Shown here one piece after another: positions 52,139 through 60,637 of a stretch of 64,000 nucleotides of DNA. The stretch is from the NCBI GenBank assembly GCA_001462345.1, contig LIUM01000046.1:144518-208517 (forward strand). The letters run 5' to 3'. The stretch's first letter is position 1; every line of letters begins with the position of its first letter. Source of the DNA: Fibrobacteria bacterium AD312 (GTDB lineage: Bacteria; Fibrobacterota; Fibrobacteria; Fibrobacterales; Fibrobacteraceae). The position numbers and the translations under genes are program-made. The notes below the pieces were generated by a model. It saw only the letters and a list, made by a program, of their open reading frames with translations, ran no database searches and was not told where the DNA came from.

Positions 52139-52956
52139 TGTTTTTAGAAATGATGTCATTTGATTTTATGCAAAATGCTTTTCTTGCTGGGCTTTTAGTG
52201 GCTATTGCTTGTGGCATTATGGGCTCTTTTGTAGTGGTGAATAAGTTGACTGGGTTATCGGGAGGCGTTGCTCATGCTTCTTATGGTGGAGTCGGTTTAG
52301 CTTGCTTTTTTGGCTTTTCTCCAATGCTTGGGTCTTTGGGCTTTGCTTTAGCCTGTGCTTTATTGATGGGCGTATTAACGTGGAAAAATAGAGTTCGTTC
52401 GGATACTTTAATTGGAGTCATTTGGGCTTTTGGAATGGCCTTAGGTATTATTTTAACAGACCTCACTCCTGGTTATGCAAATGACATGATGAGCTTTTTG
52501 TTTGGAAGTATTTTAACAGTCCCTTCTTCTCTTTTGATTTTAATGTTGGTGTTACTTTCTTTAATTGTATTTTTCACTGTATTTTATTTTCGAGAATTTT
52601 TGCTTTTATCTTATGATCCAGAATTTGCTCAAGTGAAGGGAGTGCGTGTATTTCCTCTTTATTTGCTTTTAATTGCTATGATTTCATTTACGGTAGTGAT
52701 GGCTGTACAAGCCGTGGGTTTAATTTTAGTGATAGCTCTCTTGACTATTCCAGCCTATATTGTCGAATCCCATGTAAATCATTTAAGAAACATGATTTTC
52801 ATTTCGGTTGGTTTGTCTTTGATTCTTGTGGTGAGCGGCCTGTTTATTGCGTTTAAAATCAATTTTACTGTCGGGCCAGTGATTATTTTATTAAGCGTAT
52901 TTTTGTATTTATTGAATCTAGGTCTTCTTGCGATACAGAAAAAATGGAGACGTTAG
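52138..52956 (+). CDS. ABC-3 family metal (Zn/Mn) transporter permease
   Basis: 272 residues with eight or nine hydrophobic segments and the ABC-3 pattern: MQNAFLAGLLVAIACGIMGSFVVVNKLTGLSGGVAHASYGGVGLA, LIGVIWAFGMALGIILTDLTPGYANDMMSFLFGSIL, SYDPEFAQVKGV and LLTIPAY. Related to ZnuB/MntB/TroC. Neither ATPase nor solute-binding protein is in the window, so partners must be elsewhere. TAATG junction with the SAHH-like gene indicates coupled translation. Confidence 0.87.
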   Translation: MFLEMMSFDFMQNAFLAGLLVAIACGIMGSFVVVNKLTGLSGGVAHASYGGVGLACFFGFSPMLGSLGFALACALLMGVLTWKNRVRSDTLIGVIWAFGMALGIILTDLTPGYANDMMSFLFGSILTVPSSLLILMLVLLSLIVFFTVFYFREFLLLSYDPEFAQVKGVRVFPLYLLLIAMISFTVVMAVQAVGLILVIALLTIPAYIVESHVNHLRNMIFISVGLSLILVVSGLFIAFKINFTVGPVIILLSVFLYLLNLGLLAIQKKWRR

Positions 52957-52960
52957 TCTT

Positions 52961-54052
52961 ATGCGTTATTGGATTTTTCTTTTACTTTTTTTAGCGTGTG
53001 AAGTTTTTGCAGTAGAACGCTCGTTATTTGATAACCCAGATATCTCTACAGAATACTCTGCTTTGTTACAAGAAAAGAATGCACTTAATGATTCTTTATT
53101 ACCTGCATTAGATGGCGATAAAGCCTTTGCAGAACTATTGCGAACGATTCCTAGTTTGTGGAGTTTAGATCGCATGGGAAAAGATGAAAAAGTTTTAACT
53201 CGCTTAAAAGCAAAGATTATTTATATCGATGGTATTCGAGAAGAGCCTTTCTGTGATCTAGATAAATCGAATGATAATTCTGCTGGAGAATGGAATTTAA
53301 AAATAGGCGTAGACTTTGTTTCTGGTGGGTCTAATATTGTGGGAATACATGTCCAGCAATGCTTAAATATGGTTCGCGATGAGCTTGGTTATGTGGTTCA
53401 GAAAGGGGATAAGGTGGTGACGGTGCCGCCAAAGAAAGTTCTTGAAAAAATTAAAAAAAGTGAAATCCCCTCTATTTTAGATGTGGATCTTCAGACGAAA
53501 TTATTAAAAGCCCATGAATCTGTCGAATTAGATGGCAAGTGCCCTAAAGATATAGAAGCCTATATTATTTTAATGGATGTTTGGAATCAAGTTAAAGATA
53601 CTCCAATGGATATAGTCGTTTTAAACGATGAATTGAATCGTAAACTGAATGGTGGAAAGTCTGTTCAGTCTTGCGCTTTTAGTAGAGAATGGAATAAGAG
53701 GTATCAAGAACAAGCCTCTTTTGAATGCAATATTGACGAACGTTTTTGTCTTTACAGACAATCCGAAGAAGGCGTTTCTAAATGGGGATACCATTTTGAA
53801 GAAAATCGTTTTGAATACATGAATAAAAAATTCTTGTTTTGGAATCGGAATCCTAAAAGCATTCATAAGGGGGGAACGATGATGGATCTTCGGATTATTC
53901 GTCTTTCGACATCGCTTTATTTAGAAGGCTATATGAACGAAAAACAAGAGCCGTCGGCCTTAGGGCTTTTAATTATTCCAGACGGTAATGAAGATCAGTA
54001 TTACGAAGAAGAGGAATACCAAGCAGAAACGAGCGACGAATCTTTAGAATAG
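52961..54052 (+). CDS. Exported protein of unknown function
   Basis: 363 residues. A short signal (YWIFLLLFLACEVFA) and no membrane segment afterwards suggest a periplasmic or outer membrane-associated protein; the LAC in the signal could be a weak lipobox. The body is acidic, with SLWSLDRMGKDEKVLTRLKAKI, CDLDKSN, GVDFVSGGSNIVGIHVQQCLNMVRDELGYVV and a very acidic tail (EDQYYEEEEYQAETSDESLE). Cysteines at several points could pair. No family recognised. The ATG at 52961 follows GGAG; an upstream in-frame start at 52928 would overlap the permease gene and hide the signal. Last gene of the 45543-54052 run. Confidence 0.75.
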   Translation: MRYWIFLLLFLACEVFAVERSLFDNPDISTEYSALLQEKNALNDSLLPALDGDKAFAELLRTIPSLWSLDRMGKDEKVLTRLKAKIIYIDGIREEPFCDLDKSNDNSAGEWNLKIGVDFVSGGSNIVGIHVQQCLNMVRDELGYVVQKGDKVVTVPPKKVLEKIKKSEIPSILDVDLQTKLLKAHESVELDGKCPKDIEAYIILMDVWNQVKDTPMDIVVLNDELNRKLNGGKSVQSCAFSREWNKRYQEQASFECNIDERFCLYRQSEEGVSKWGYHFEENRFEYMNKKFLFWNRNPKSIHKGGTMMDLRIIRLSTSLYLEGYMNEKQEPSALGLLIIPDGNEDQYYEEEEYQAETSDESLE

Positions 54053-54133
54053 AGGCTTTTAGCGGAGATTTGCTAATTTACGAGTTGTTTTTTTGAAGAT
54101 TTAGTTATATTTTTCTAGAGAATGGAGGCATTT

Positions 54134-54949
54134 ATGTATTTTCATAAAATTTTAACCGTTTTAGCTTTAACATCTGTCGTCTCTTTTGCTTCAGAAGTTT
54201 TTGGTGGTATCGGCGTTACCATTTATGGTATTTCCGAAGGGGTTCAAGTAGTGGAAGTTATCCCTGGTACACCAGCAGCAGAAGTTGGTATTTTACCTGG
54301 CGATAAAATCATTGCTGTAGATCAAGTTTCCTTAAAAGGGCTCACTCAAGATCAAAGCATTGAAAAATTACGTGGAGAGGCTGGCCGTCCAGTAGAAGCC
54401 ACCGTTTTACGTGATGGTGAATCTCTTTCTATGGTGATGCGCCGTGCTCAATTAAGCGTTGAAAATATTGATGCCACTTCTCTTTCCGCTTGGTATGGAA
54501 ATGAACTCAAACAATTTGATTCAGAAGAAATCAAAGTCTTTGCAGAAGCTAAAGCAAAAGAAAATGCGGTGCTCTTAGGCGTTATGCGTCAAGGTCACCT
54601 TATCTCTAGTGAAGTGAAAGTCGCTCCAGATGATGTGGTTGGTGTTTTTATTGATCAAAAACCAGTTTTTGAAACACCTGCTATTTCTAAACTTTCCAAA
54701 AAATCAGCTTCCTCTTCTTTGAAGTCGTTTAATCGCAAATCCATTGGCTTTGAATTGTTTGCAGATGGCCCTGTTTCCTTAAAGATTCTAGATGCTAATG
54801 GCGAAGAAGTAAGCACTATTGATTACCAGAAAGGCTTTACTGGTATTAACAGTGTGGCATGGGATGGATCCAAAATGTCAAGCGGTCGCTACATGATTCG
54901 TATTGAACAAAATGGAGCGGTCTCTGGCCACTTTGCTGTTTTACGCTAA
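54134..54949 (+). CDS. Exported PDZ-domain protein
   Basis: 271 residues. Signal peptide (ILTVLALTSVVSFASE), then one PDZ domain (about 25-100): FGGIGVTIYG, VVEVIPGTPAAEVGILPGDKIIAVDQVSL, EKLRGEAGRPVEATVLRDGE. The C-terminal 80 residues (VSLKILDANGEEVSTIDYQKGFTGINSVAWDGSKMSSGRYMIRIEQNG) look like a FlgD/T9SS-type immunoglobulin-like module. No protease domain is attached, so it probably binds exported C-termini. ATG at 54134 is preceded by GGAGG at 54124-54128; the earlier ATG at 54122 is part of that site. Confidence 0.88.
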   Translation: MYFHKILTVLALTSVVSFASEVFGGIGVTIYGISEGVQVVEVIPGTPAAEVGILPGDKIIAVDQVSLKGLTQDQSIEKLRGEAGRPVEATVLRDGESLSMVMRRAQLSVENIDATSLSAWYGNELKQFDSEEIKVFAEAKAKENAVLLGVMRQGHLISSEVKVAPDDVVGVFIDQKPVFETPAISKLSKKSASSSLKSFNRKSIGFELFADGPVSLKILDANGEEVSTIDYQKGFTGINSVAWDGSKMSSGRYMIRIEQNGAVSGHFAVLR

Positions 54950-54970
54950 CAGGCTCTTTTCATTCATTGT

Positions 54971-54996
54971 AAAGCCTCTCTTTAGAGAGGCTTTTT
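54971..54996 (+). terminator. Terminator between PDZ gene and lptD
   Basis: AAAGCCTCTC (54971-54980) pairs perfectly with GAGAGGCTTT (54985-54994) around TTTA, then TT. Confidence 0.92.
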
Positions 54997-54997
54997 C

Positions 54998-55003
54998 TAT
55001 AAT
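54998..55003 (+). promoter_or_regulatory. Possible -10 box of lptD
   Basis: A perfect TATAAT lies directly after the terminator and 10 bases before the GTG start codon. A transcript initiating about 7 bases downstream would begin almost at the start codon. No good -35 box is visible, since the expected position falls within the terminator stem. Confidence 0.35.
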
Positions 55004-55012
55004 TACACCACC

Positions 55013-57472
55013 GTGTCTTTTTTTAAAAATACAATCAACCTCTTTTCGGTTCTTTTTTGGAGTCTAGTCTTACAGTCGTTTCTGTATGCTCAAGAAATGA
55101 CTCGTTTTGAATTGGAAGAACGCGAACCTGTTGTCGAAAAAGATTCTACGGAAAAAGATTGGTGGAATGATGATTCTTCTGAAGACACCCTTCATTATCA
55201 TGCATCGGATTTAACTTATAATGTCACGACTTCAACATTCAACTTGAATAAAAACGCGCAGCTAGTATATCGCAGTGCGACCTTAAATGGGGACACTATT
55301 TGGTTTGATCAGAAAAATAGTATCCTTGTGGCTTCGGGAGACCCGATTCTTAAAGAAGCTAAAAACCCGTCGCTTGCGGGTTATCGCATGAAGTATAATA
55401 TGAAATCGAAAATAGGTGAAATTTATTATGCCACCACCTATCAAGACAATCAAAAATTAAATGGAATGGAAGTGAGGCGTTTGCCAGACACACGTCTTCA
55501 TATTGAACGAGGCGATTTTAGTACTTGTAACGATTCTACACACCAGCATTTTTATTTCTATGGCCGTCGCATGGTGGTTAAACCAAAAGAAAGCGTTACG
55601 GCTAGGCCTATTGTATTGAATATTGGTGATGTTCCTGTCGCTGTTTTGCCGATGATTGTAGCTCCTTTAAAAAGTGGAAGAAAATCGGGCATATTGACGC
55701 CTAAATTTGGTGGAGATCAGGTGCAAGGTTTCTACATGAAGAACTTAGGGTTTTACTGGGCTGCGAGTGATTATTGGGACGCCACATTAAAAGCAGATAT
55801 TATAGAAGGAGCAGAAGCCCGCTTTGAACGAACCTCTTTTAATGGCCTTATACGTTATAAAAAACGTTATGTGCTCGATGGTAATATTTCGGCAACTAGT
55901 TATTTAGATGAATTTGATTTTTCAAATAGTGGTTATGATATTTCTTTTTCTCATAATCAAAATTTAACTCCCGATGCAAAGCATACTCTTAGTGGTTCAG
56001 GTTCTTTTGTTTCTAGCCAAACTGTGCGCCAAGATAATGCTCTAGATGAAGAAACCATTTTGAATCAGCAAGCGAATGCTCAAATGACTTATGCGGCTCG
56101 ATTCGGTTCTAATAAAAGCCTCACAATCAAAATGCAACAACAGCATAATTTGACGACAAATCTTTTAGAACGCCAAATCCCAGATGTCCAATATCAAATG
56201 GGTGGCCCTCTTTTTTCTTTCTTAACTCAAAATGAGGACGAAGCATCAGAAGAATCTTTTTTAGATAAATTCAATTACTCTTTTTCAAATCGAGCCAATT
56301 TATATTCGAAACGAGCTTTAGATTCTTTAGCTCAAGAAGACACTACCGCTTGGTATTCGGGCTATAATGGACGATTGACGTTAGATTATTCGGGCTCTCT
56401 TTTTGATGTGATTAATGTGACTCCAAGAGCTAGTTTTGCGGGGATGTGGTCTGGCAGATCTTGGATTAATCCAGAAGATTCCATTATTTATCGAAAAGCA
56501 GAAAATAGCATTGATTTACAAGATGGACGCTTTGGAGAATTAGCTTATAACCATAGTTACAGCTTAAATACAGATACTAAGCTCTATGGAATCTGGGTTC
56601 CAGAAATAGGACGTTTTACAGGAATTCGCCATGTGCTCTCTCCAGGGGTCTCTTATACTTATGCTCCAGAAATAGATTCTAATTCCTATTTTGTACCGCA
56701 TCCATTGCTAGGTCTAACGCCTTATCAAAAAGAACAACAGACGATTGGACTTTCCTTATCTAATGATTTTGATATCAAGTACTTAAAAACGAAACTTGCT
56801 TCTAAACGTTCTAAAAAAGAAGATGAAGATGAGGATAATGAGGAACAAGTCAAAGATCAATATGGTACAAGACGCCTTTTAACAACAAGGCATTCGACTT
56901 CTTATAACTTTGCCGCCGATTCCTTAAACTGGTCTGATATTTCTTCTTCTTTTGGCTTACAAGTTTTAGCGAATTATATTTTTACTGTCAGAACAACTCA
57001 TAGTGTGTATCATAAATACAGCGATAATCCAACAAAAGTACGCTTACCTGAACTTACGTATTGGGGCTATGAATTATCTCGTAATTTTAGTTGGGATGGC
57101 GAGTTAAATGCTGGTTTACCTTCTCAATTGGGCAAATATGAAATGAGAAAATGGAGTGCAGGGTTCTCTTACAACTATACGTTTTCAAGTTCTAGAGTAG
57201 GTAAAGATCTTTTCCAAGATAAGGTCACACACTCTTCCTCTATCTCTGCCTCATTTCAACCAACAATCAACTGGAATGTTTCTTATAGTACACGGTATGA
57301 TTATACCGAAGGCTCTTTTGTAACTCATCAATTTACTTTTAATAGAACTCTCCATTGCTGGCAACTCGATTTCACTTGGACGCCTAAGGGCCCTGCGGCG
57401 GGTTGGAGTTTTGCTATTTATGTTCGTGATTTACCAGATATTAAGTTCAATGCGGCAAGTACAGAGGAATAA
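55013..57472 (+). CDS. lptD: LPS assembly outer membrane protein LptD
   Basis: 819 residues. Signal peptide (LFSVLFWSLVLQSFLYAQ), then an OstA/LptA-type jellyroll (about 60-180: LTYNVTTSTFNLNKNAQLVYRSATLNGDTIWFD, YRMKYNMKSKIGEIYY), then a large barrel with the LptD landmarks GRRMVVKPKE, LPMIVAPLKSGRKSGILTPKFGG and GFYWAASDYWDATLKADI. LptD receives LPS from the periplasmic bridge and places it in the outer leaflet, consistent with lpxK at 6325. GTG start without a visible ribosome site. It precedes maf by six bases. Confidence 0.9.
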   Translation: MSFFKNTINLFSVLFWSLVLQSFLYAQEMTRFELEEREPVVEKDSTEKDWWNDDSSEDTLHYHASDLTYNVTTSTFNLNKNAQLVYRSATLNGDTIWFDQKNSILVASGDPILKEAKNPSLAGYRMKYNMKSKIGEIYYATTYQDNQKLNGMEVRRLPDTRLHIERGDFSTCNDSTHQHFYFYGRRMVVKPKESVTARPIVLNIGDVPVAVLPMIVAPLKSGRKSGILTPKFGGDQVQGFYMKNLGFYWAASDYWDATLKADIIEGAEARFERTSFNGLIRYKKRYVLDGNISATSYLDEFDFSNSGYDISFSHNQNLTPDAKHTLSGSGSFVSSQTVRQDNALDEETILNQQANAQMTYAARFGSNKSLTIKMQQQHNLTTNLLERQIPDVQYQMGGPLFSFLTQNEDEASEESFLDKFNYSFSNRANLYSKRALDSLAQEDTTAWYSGYNGRLTLDYSGSLFDVINVTPRASFAGMWSGRSWINPEDSIIYRKAENSIDLQDGRFGELAYNHSYSLNTDTKLYGIWVPEIGRFTGIRHVLSPGVSYTYAPEIDSNSYFVPHPLLGLTPYQKEQQTIGLSLSNDFDIKYLKTKLASKRSKKEDEDEDNEEQVKDQYGTRRLLTTRHSTSYNFAADSLNWSDISSSFGLQVLANYIFTVRTTHSVYHKYSDNPTKVRLPELTYWGYELSRNFSWDGELNAGLPSQLGKYEMRKWSAGFSYNYTFSSSRVGKDLFQDKVTHSSSISASFQPTINWNVSYSTRYDYTEGSFVTHQFTFNRTLHCWQLDFTWTPKGPAAGWSFAIYVRDLPDIKFNAASTEE

Positions 57473-57478
57473 CCTTTT

Positions 57479-58051
57479 ATGAAACCACTGATATTAGCGA
57501 GTGCATCACCGAGACGCTTTGAAATCTTAAAACAACTAGGTTTAGAATTTACGGTAGACCCTTCCTCTATTGAAGAAACGGGGTTAGAGGCTCCTGCCAA
57601 AGAATGGCCCCTTCTATTTGCCGAGATGAAAGCCAAAGATGTTTCACTTCGTAATCCCGATTCGATTGTACTCGGTTGTGATACTCTTGTTTTTAATGAG
57701 GGAACCCCTTTAGGAAAGCCCAAAACGCGAGAAGAGGCTTTCTCTATGCTTCAAACTCTGAATGGCCGGAGTCATCAAGTACGGTCAGGAGTTGCTTTTG
57801 CTTATGGTGGAGAGGTTTTAAAATCAAAAACAGAAGAAACAGAGGTGTTTTTTAGAAACAATGACCCACAAGATCTCTTAGAATATGTAAATTCTTTAGA
57901 GCCAATGGATAAAGCTGGTGCTTATGGTATTCAAGGGCGCGGAGCGTCTTTGGTAAAATCCATTCAAGGTTGTTATTATAACGTAGTCGGTCTTCCGGTT
58001 TCTACTACGCTTGATTTGTTAAAAGAGGTTGAAAAGTTTTTATGCCCGTAA
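57479..58051 (+). CDS. maf: Maf family nucleotide pyrophosphatase
   Basis: 190 residues. Maf hydrolyses noncanonical or excess nucleoside triphosphates (dTTP/UTP in the YhdE group). Motifs: LILASASPRRFEILKQLGL (substrate loop), ADxxVxxD-equivalent IVLGCDTLVF, GKPKTREEAFSMLQTLNGRSHQVRSGVAF, DKAGAYGIQGRGASLVKSIQGCYYNVVGLPV. The GYGIQG-like stretch (AYGIQGRG) supports the YhdE type. The gene lies between lptD and rodZ, overlapping rodZ by ten bases. Confidence 0.95.
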   Translation: MKPLILASASPRRFEILKQLGLEFTVDPSSIEETGLEAPAKEWPLLFAEMKAKDVSLRNPDSIVLGCDTLVFNEGTPLGKPKTREEAFSMLQTLNGRSHQVRSGVAFAYGGEVLKSKTEETEVFFRNNDPQDLLEYVNSLEPMDKAGAYGIQGRGASLVKSIQGCYYNVVGLPVSTTLDLLKEVEKFLCP

Positions 58052-59034
58052 ATGATAAAGTGTTTGAAAGTAAAAACGAAAATGAATCTTTAGCTGCTTA
58101 TTTAACCCGTGCTAGAATTGCAAAAGGGTACACTATTGAAGATATGGTACGTGAAACACGTATTTCCATAACTTACATGAAAAATATTGAAGCGGGTGAT
58201 TGGAGCAAATTTCCTGTAGATGCTTATCTTCGAGGTTATTTGAATTCCATTTCTAGAATTCTTGAACTTGATTACAAAGAAGTTTTATCTAGTTACTTGA
58301 AAGAAAAGGGCTCTCCTGATTATGCGGAACAACAAGTGGTAGAAAAAGAAACCGCAGTCTCTAGTGAACGAGAAAAGAAAAGCTTTTTAATGCCAATCAT
58401 TGTTGTCGTCCTTGGACTAGCCTTTTTTGTTTTGATGAACTTTGTAAATCAATTTGAAAAAACAGAGGAGTCTGTTTCTAATAACCCTTTGATGAAGGAA
58501 TCTTCAGTGGCACCACAAGACTCTGAAGAAAGTGTGGAAAGTTCTACTTTAATTCATGACGGAGCAGAATTAGTGGTGCTAGATTCTTTAGTACGCGACT
58601 CTTTAGTAAAAGATTCTCTCTCTTCTGATTCTATTCAAGCGGTGGTAGGTACAACCGCTGTGGATACAATTTCTAAAAAGAAAGAATTACCAGCATCGGC
58701 TACCATTTTCATTTCTTCTTCTTCAAAAGAAAAAGTTCAAGTCAATACAAAAAACACTTCTTTTGTTTTGATTGGTTCAGGAGTTGCGAACTCATGGGTG
58801 GGTTTAAAACGCAAGGAATCAGACACTGCATTTTTGAAAGAGGCTAATATTTCTCGAGAGGGTGGCAAGTTAGTCTATGAAACTTCTGATACGTTGTATG
58901 TGATTATTGGTAATCCAGACGCTATTTCTAAAATGACATTAAATGGCAAAGAAGCAGCATTACCAAAGATGAAAAATGGGTTAGTCACTAGATTTAGAGT
59001 CTTTAATGGTCAAATTATTCCAGGAGTTCGCTAA
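58042..59034 (+). CDS. rodZ: RodZ-like helix-turn-helix membrane protein
   Basis: 330 residues. A cytoplasmic Xre-type helix-turn-helix (about 14-85: LAAYLTRARIAKGYTIEDMVRETRISITYMKNIEAGDWSKFP, DAYLRGYLNSISRIL), one membrane helix (FLMPIIVVVLGLAFFVLMNFV, about 113-133), a serine-rich periplasmic linker (DSLVRDSLVKDSLSSDS) and a C-terminal DUF4115-type beta domain (WVGLKRKESDTAFLKEANI, LYVIIGNPDAISKMTLNG). This is the RodZ layout that links MreB filaments to the envelope and cell shape. It overlaps maf upstream and hisB starts one base after its stop. Confidence 0.9.
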   Translation: MPVNDKVFESKNENESLAAYLTRARIAKGYTIEDMVRETRISITYMKNIEAGDWSKFPVDAYLRGYLNSISRILELDYKEVLSSYLKEKGSPDYAEQQVVEKETAVSSEREKKSFLMPIIVVVLGLAFFVLMNFVNQFEKTEESVSNNPLMKESSVAPQDSEESVESSTLIHDGAELVVLDSLVRDSLVKDSLSSDSIQAVVGTTAVDTISKKKELPASATIFISSSSKEKVQVNTKNTSFVLIGSGVANSWVGLKRKESDTAFLKEANISREGGKLVYETSDTLYVIIGNPDAISKMTLNGKEAALPKMKNGLVTRFRVFNGQIIPGVR

Positions 59035-59035
59035 T

Positions 59036-59620
59036 ATGCGTTGTTCTAAAATTTCGAGAAAGACAAACGAAACTCAAATCGATTTAAGCTTGAATTTAGA
59101 TAAAGCATCTAGAGGCAAGATTGATTCTGGTTCTGCTTTTTTAGATCACATGCTTGATTTATTTCAGGTGCATGGGGGCTTCACGCTCGACTTAGTTTGT
59201 AAGGGAGATGTTGCCGTTGATATGCATCATAGCATTGAAGACATTGGTATTGTTCTTGGCCAAGCCTTGGTCGAGTGTCTAGGAGATAAAAAAGGAATAG
59301 AACGTTACGGTTTTTATTTTGTTCCTATGGACGAGGCTCTGGCTCGTGTTTGCATTGATTTTAGCAATCGCATTGGCTTTGTCTGGAATGTAAAGCTTAA
59401 TTCTTCTTCAGTGGGGACTATGGATGCTAGTCTGTTCGAACATTTCTTCAAAAGCATTGCAGAAAATGCAAGAATGAATTTGCATGTAGAATTATTTTAT
59501 GGCAGTGATAACCATCATTGCTTAGAAGCTATATTCAAAGCATTTGCTAGAGCTATCGCGATGGCTAAATCACCATCACGTCAAATTGATGGCGTACCAA
59601 GTTCAAAAGGCGTTTTATAA
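59036..59620 (+). CDS. hisB: Imidazoleglycerol-phosphate dehydratase
   Basis: 194 residues, the monofunctional dehydratase of histidine synthesis. Duplicated metal-binding motifs are intact: FLDHMLDLFQVHGGF and the DMHHSIEDIGIVLGQAL repeat, then later FFKSIAENARMNLHV and SDNHHCLEAIFKAFARAI. The E. coli-type phosphatase domain is absent. GGAG about eleven bases ahead of the ATG at 59036 sets the start; an in-frame start at 59006 would run into rodZ. No other his genes are nearby, so histidine genes are scattered in this genome. Confidence 0.95.
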   Translation: MRCSKISRKTNETQIDLSLNLDKASRGKIDSGSAFLDHMLDLFQVHGGFTLDLVCKGDVAVDMHHSIEDIGIVLGQALVECLGDKKGIERYGFYFVPMDEALARVCIDFSNRIGFVWNVKLNSSSVGTMDASLFEHFFKSIAENARMNLHVELFYGSDNHHCLEAIFKAFARAIAMAKSPSRQIDGVPSSKGVL

Positions 59621-59640
59621 ACCGTTTTAATTAAGCGGTA

Positions 59641-60192
59641 TTATTTCAACCTAGGTAGCCGGATCGAATCTCCGGCTTTTATTTTTTCTACAGAAACACC
59701 AGGATTCACAGATTGTAGTGCAGATGTAGTGTAGAACTTAGGAAGTACATTTGTATTTGTTTTATAGAAGCGACCCATTAATTGAAATAGATTTTCATTT
59801 TCTAAAGCGATTACACTGACATATAATGAAGGATTAGATGGGTCCGATTGCCATTTTTCTAAAGCCTGCATAAAACGATTGGGAAATGGGTCTACTTTTT
59901 TTGTTGTATTAGCGCTTGTTGTTGCAGTAGGGGTTGGCTTTTCGTTATTAGTTGGTGCCGAGATTACTTTTGGCATTTGGAATGAATTTAAGGAAATCTC
60001 CGTTTTTTCTGAACTATCAGCGTCTTTTTTGACAGGTTCTGCCTTGATAATAGAGTCTAAAGATTGAACGTAAAGGCTATCGGGCCACTCGTTTAAAACG
60101 TAGGGTTTCCCAGTAATTACGGGTTCATAATTGTTGTTTTCAGTGGAACAACCAAACATTAAGAGAAAAAGTGTGATTAAGACTATTTGCAT
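59641..60192 (-). CDS. Lipoprotein with a LysM-like C-terminus
   Basis: 183 residues. Signal peptide MQIVLITLFLLMFGC with lipobox MFGC; then a proline/threonine-rich linker (about 75-100). The last 55 residues (VIALENENLFQLMGRFYKTNTNVLPKFYTTSALQSVNPGVSVEKIKAGDSIRLPRL) follow the LysM order: a strand with a polar turn, helix, N-P segment, then I-K-x-G-D-x-I-x-L-P. LysM modules bind peptidoglycan. The match is by eye and the first helix is longer than usual. Convergent with hisB; single gene. Confidence 0.68.
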   Translation of the reverse strand: MQIVLITLFLLMFGCSTENNNYEPVITGKPYVLNEWPDSLYVQSLDSIIKAEPVKKDADSSEKTEISLNSFQMPKVISAPTNNEKPTPTATTSANTTKKVDPFPNRFMQALEKWQSDPSNPSLYVSVIALENENLFQLMGRFYKTNTNVLPKFYTTSALQSVNPGVSVEKIKAGDSIRLPRLK

Positions 60193-60283
60193 GGTTTAAA
60201 AATACATTTATAGCCTTGCCAAAAAAGCTCAAAAATCTTAAATTTCGGCTTTTCGTACGCTGTTTTTAGCAGGATTAAATATT

Positions 60284-60583
60284 ATGAAAGAAGGCATTCA
60301 CCCTAATTATAAACCTACCGTTTTTGTTGATGCAAATACTGGTAAGGAATACATCACTCGCTCTACAAAATCTTCTTCAGAAAAGAAGACTATTGATGGT
60401 GTTGAACACAATGTGATTTCTTTAGAAATTACAGCTGACACTCATCCTTTCTGGACAGGTAAACAACACCGTGTTGATACTGCTGGTCGTATCGATCGCT
60501 TTAACAAGCGTTTCTCCAGCAATATCGTCGGCGCAAAACGCAAGACACGCAAAGCCGCTTCTGTTGAAGAAGCAGCTGAGTAA
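60284..60583 (+). CDS. rpmE: 50S ribosomal protein L31, zinc-free type
   Basis: 99 residues. The start MKEGIHPNYKPTVFVDANTG is the L31 pattern, and ISLEITADTHPFWTGKQHRVDTAGRIDRFNKRF contains the conserved H-P-F-W/Y-T-G-K... G-R-x-x-x-F-x-x-x-F block. There are no cysteines, so it is the zinc-independent (C-minus, type B) form; the C-terminus is longer than usual (KTRKAASVEEAAE). It is often called rpmE2 when a second copy exists. Followed by a terminator and then the SMR cassette. Confidence 0.94.
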   Translation: MKEGIHPNYKPTVFVDANTGKEYITRSTKSSSEKKTIDGVEHNVISLEITADTHPFWTGKQHRVDTAGRIDRFNKRFSSNIVGAKRKTRKAASVEEAAE

Positions 60584-60608
60584 TTGTTTTGATTAATTGA
60601 GCTTAAAA

Positions 60609-60633
60609 AAAACCTCGTTATAGAGGTTTTTTT
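60609..60633 (+). terminator. Terminator after rpmE
   Basis: AAAACCTC (60609-60616) pairs with GAGGTTTT (60623-60630) around GTTATA, followed by TTT. The putative cassette boundary lies four bases beyond the T run. Confidence 0.88.
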
Positions 60634-60637
60634 ATAG

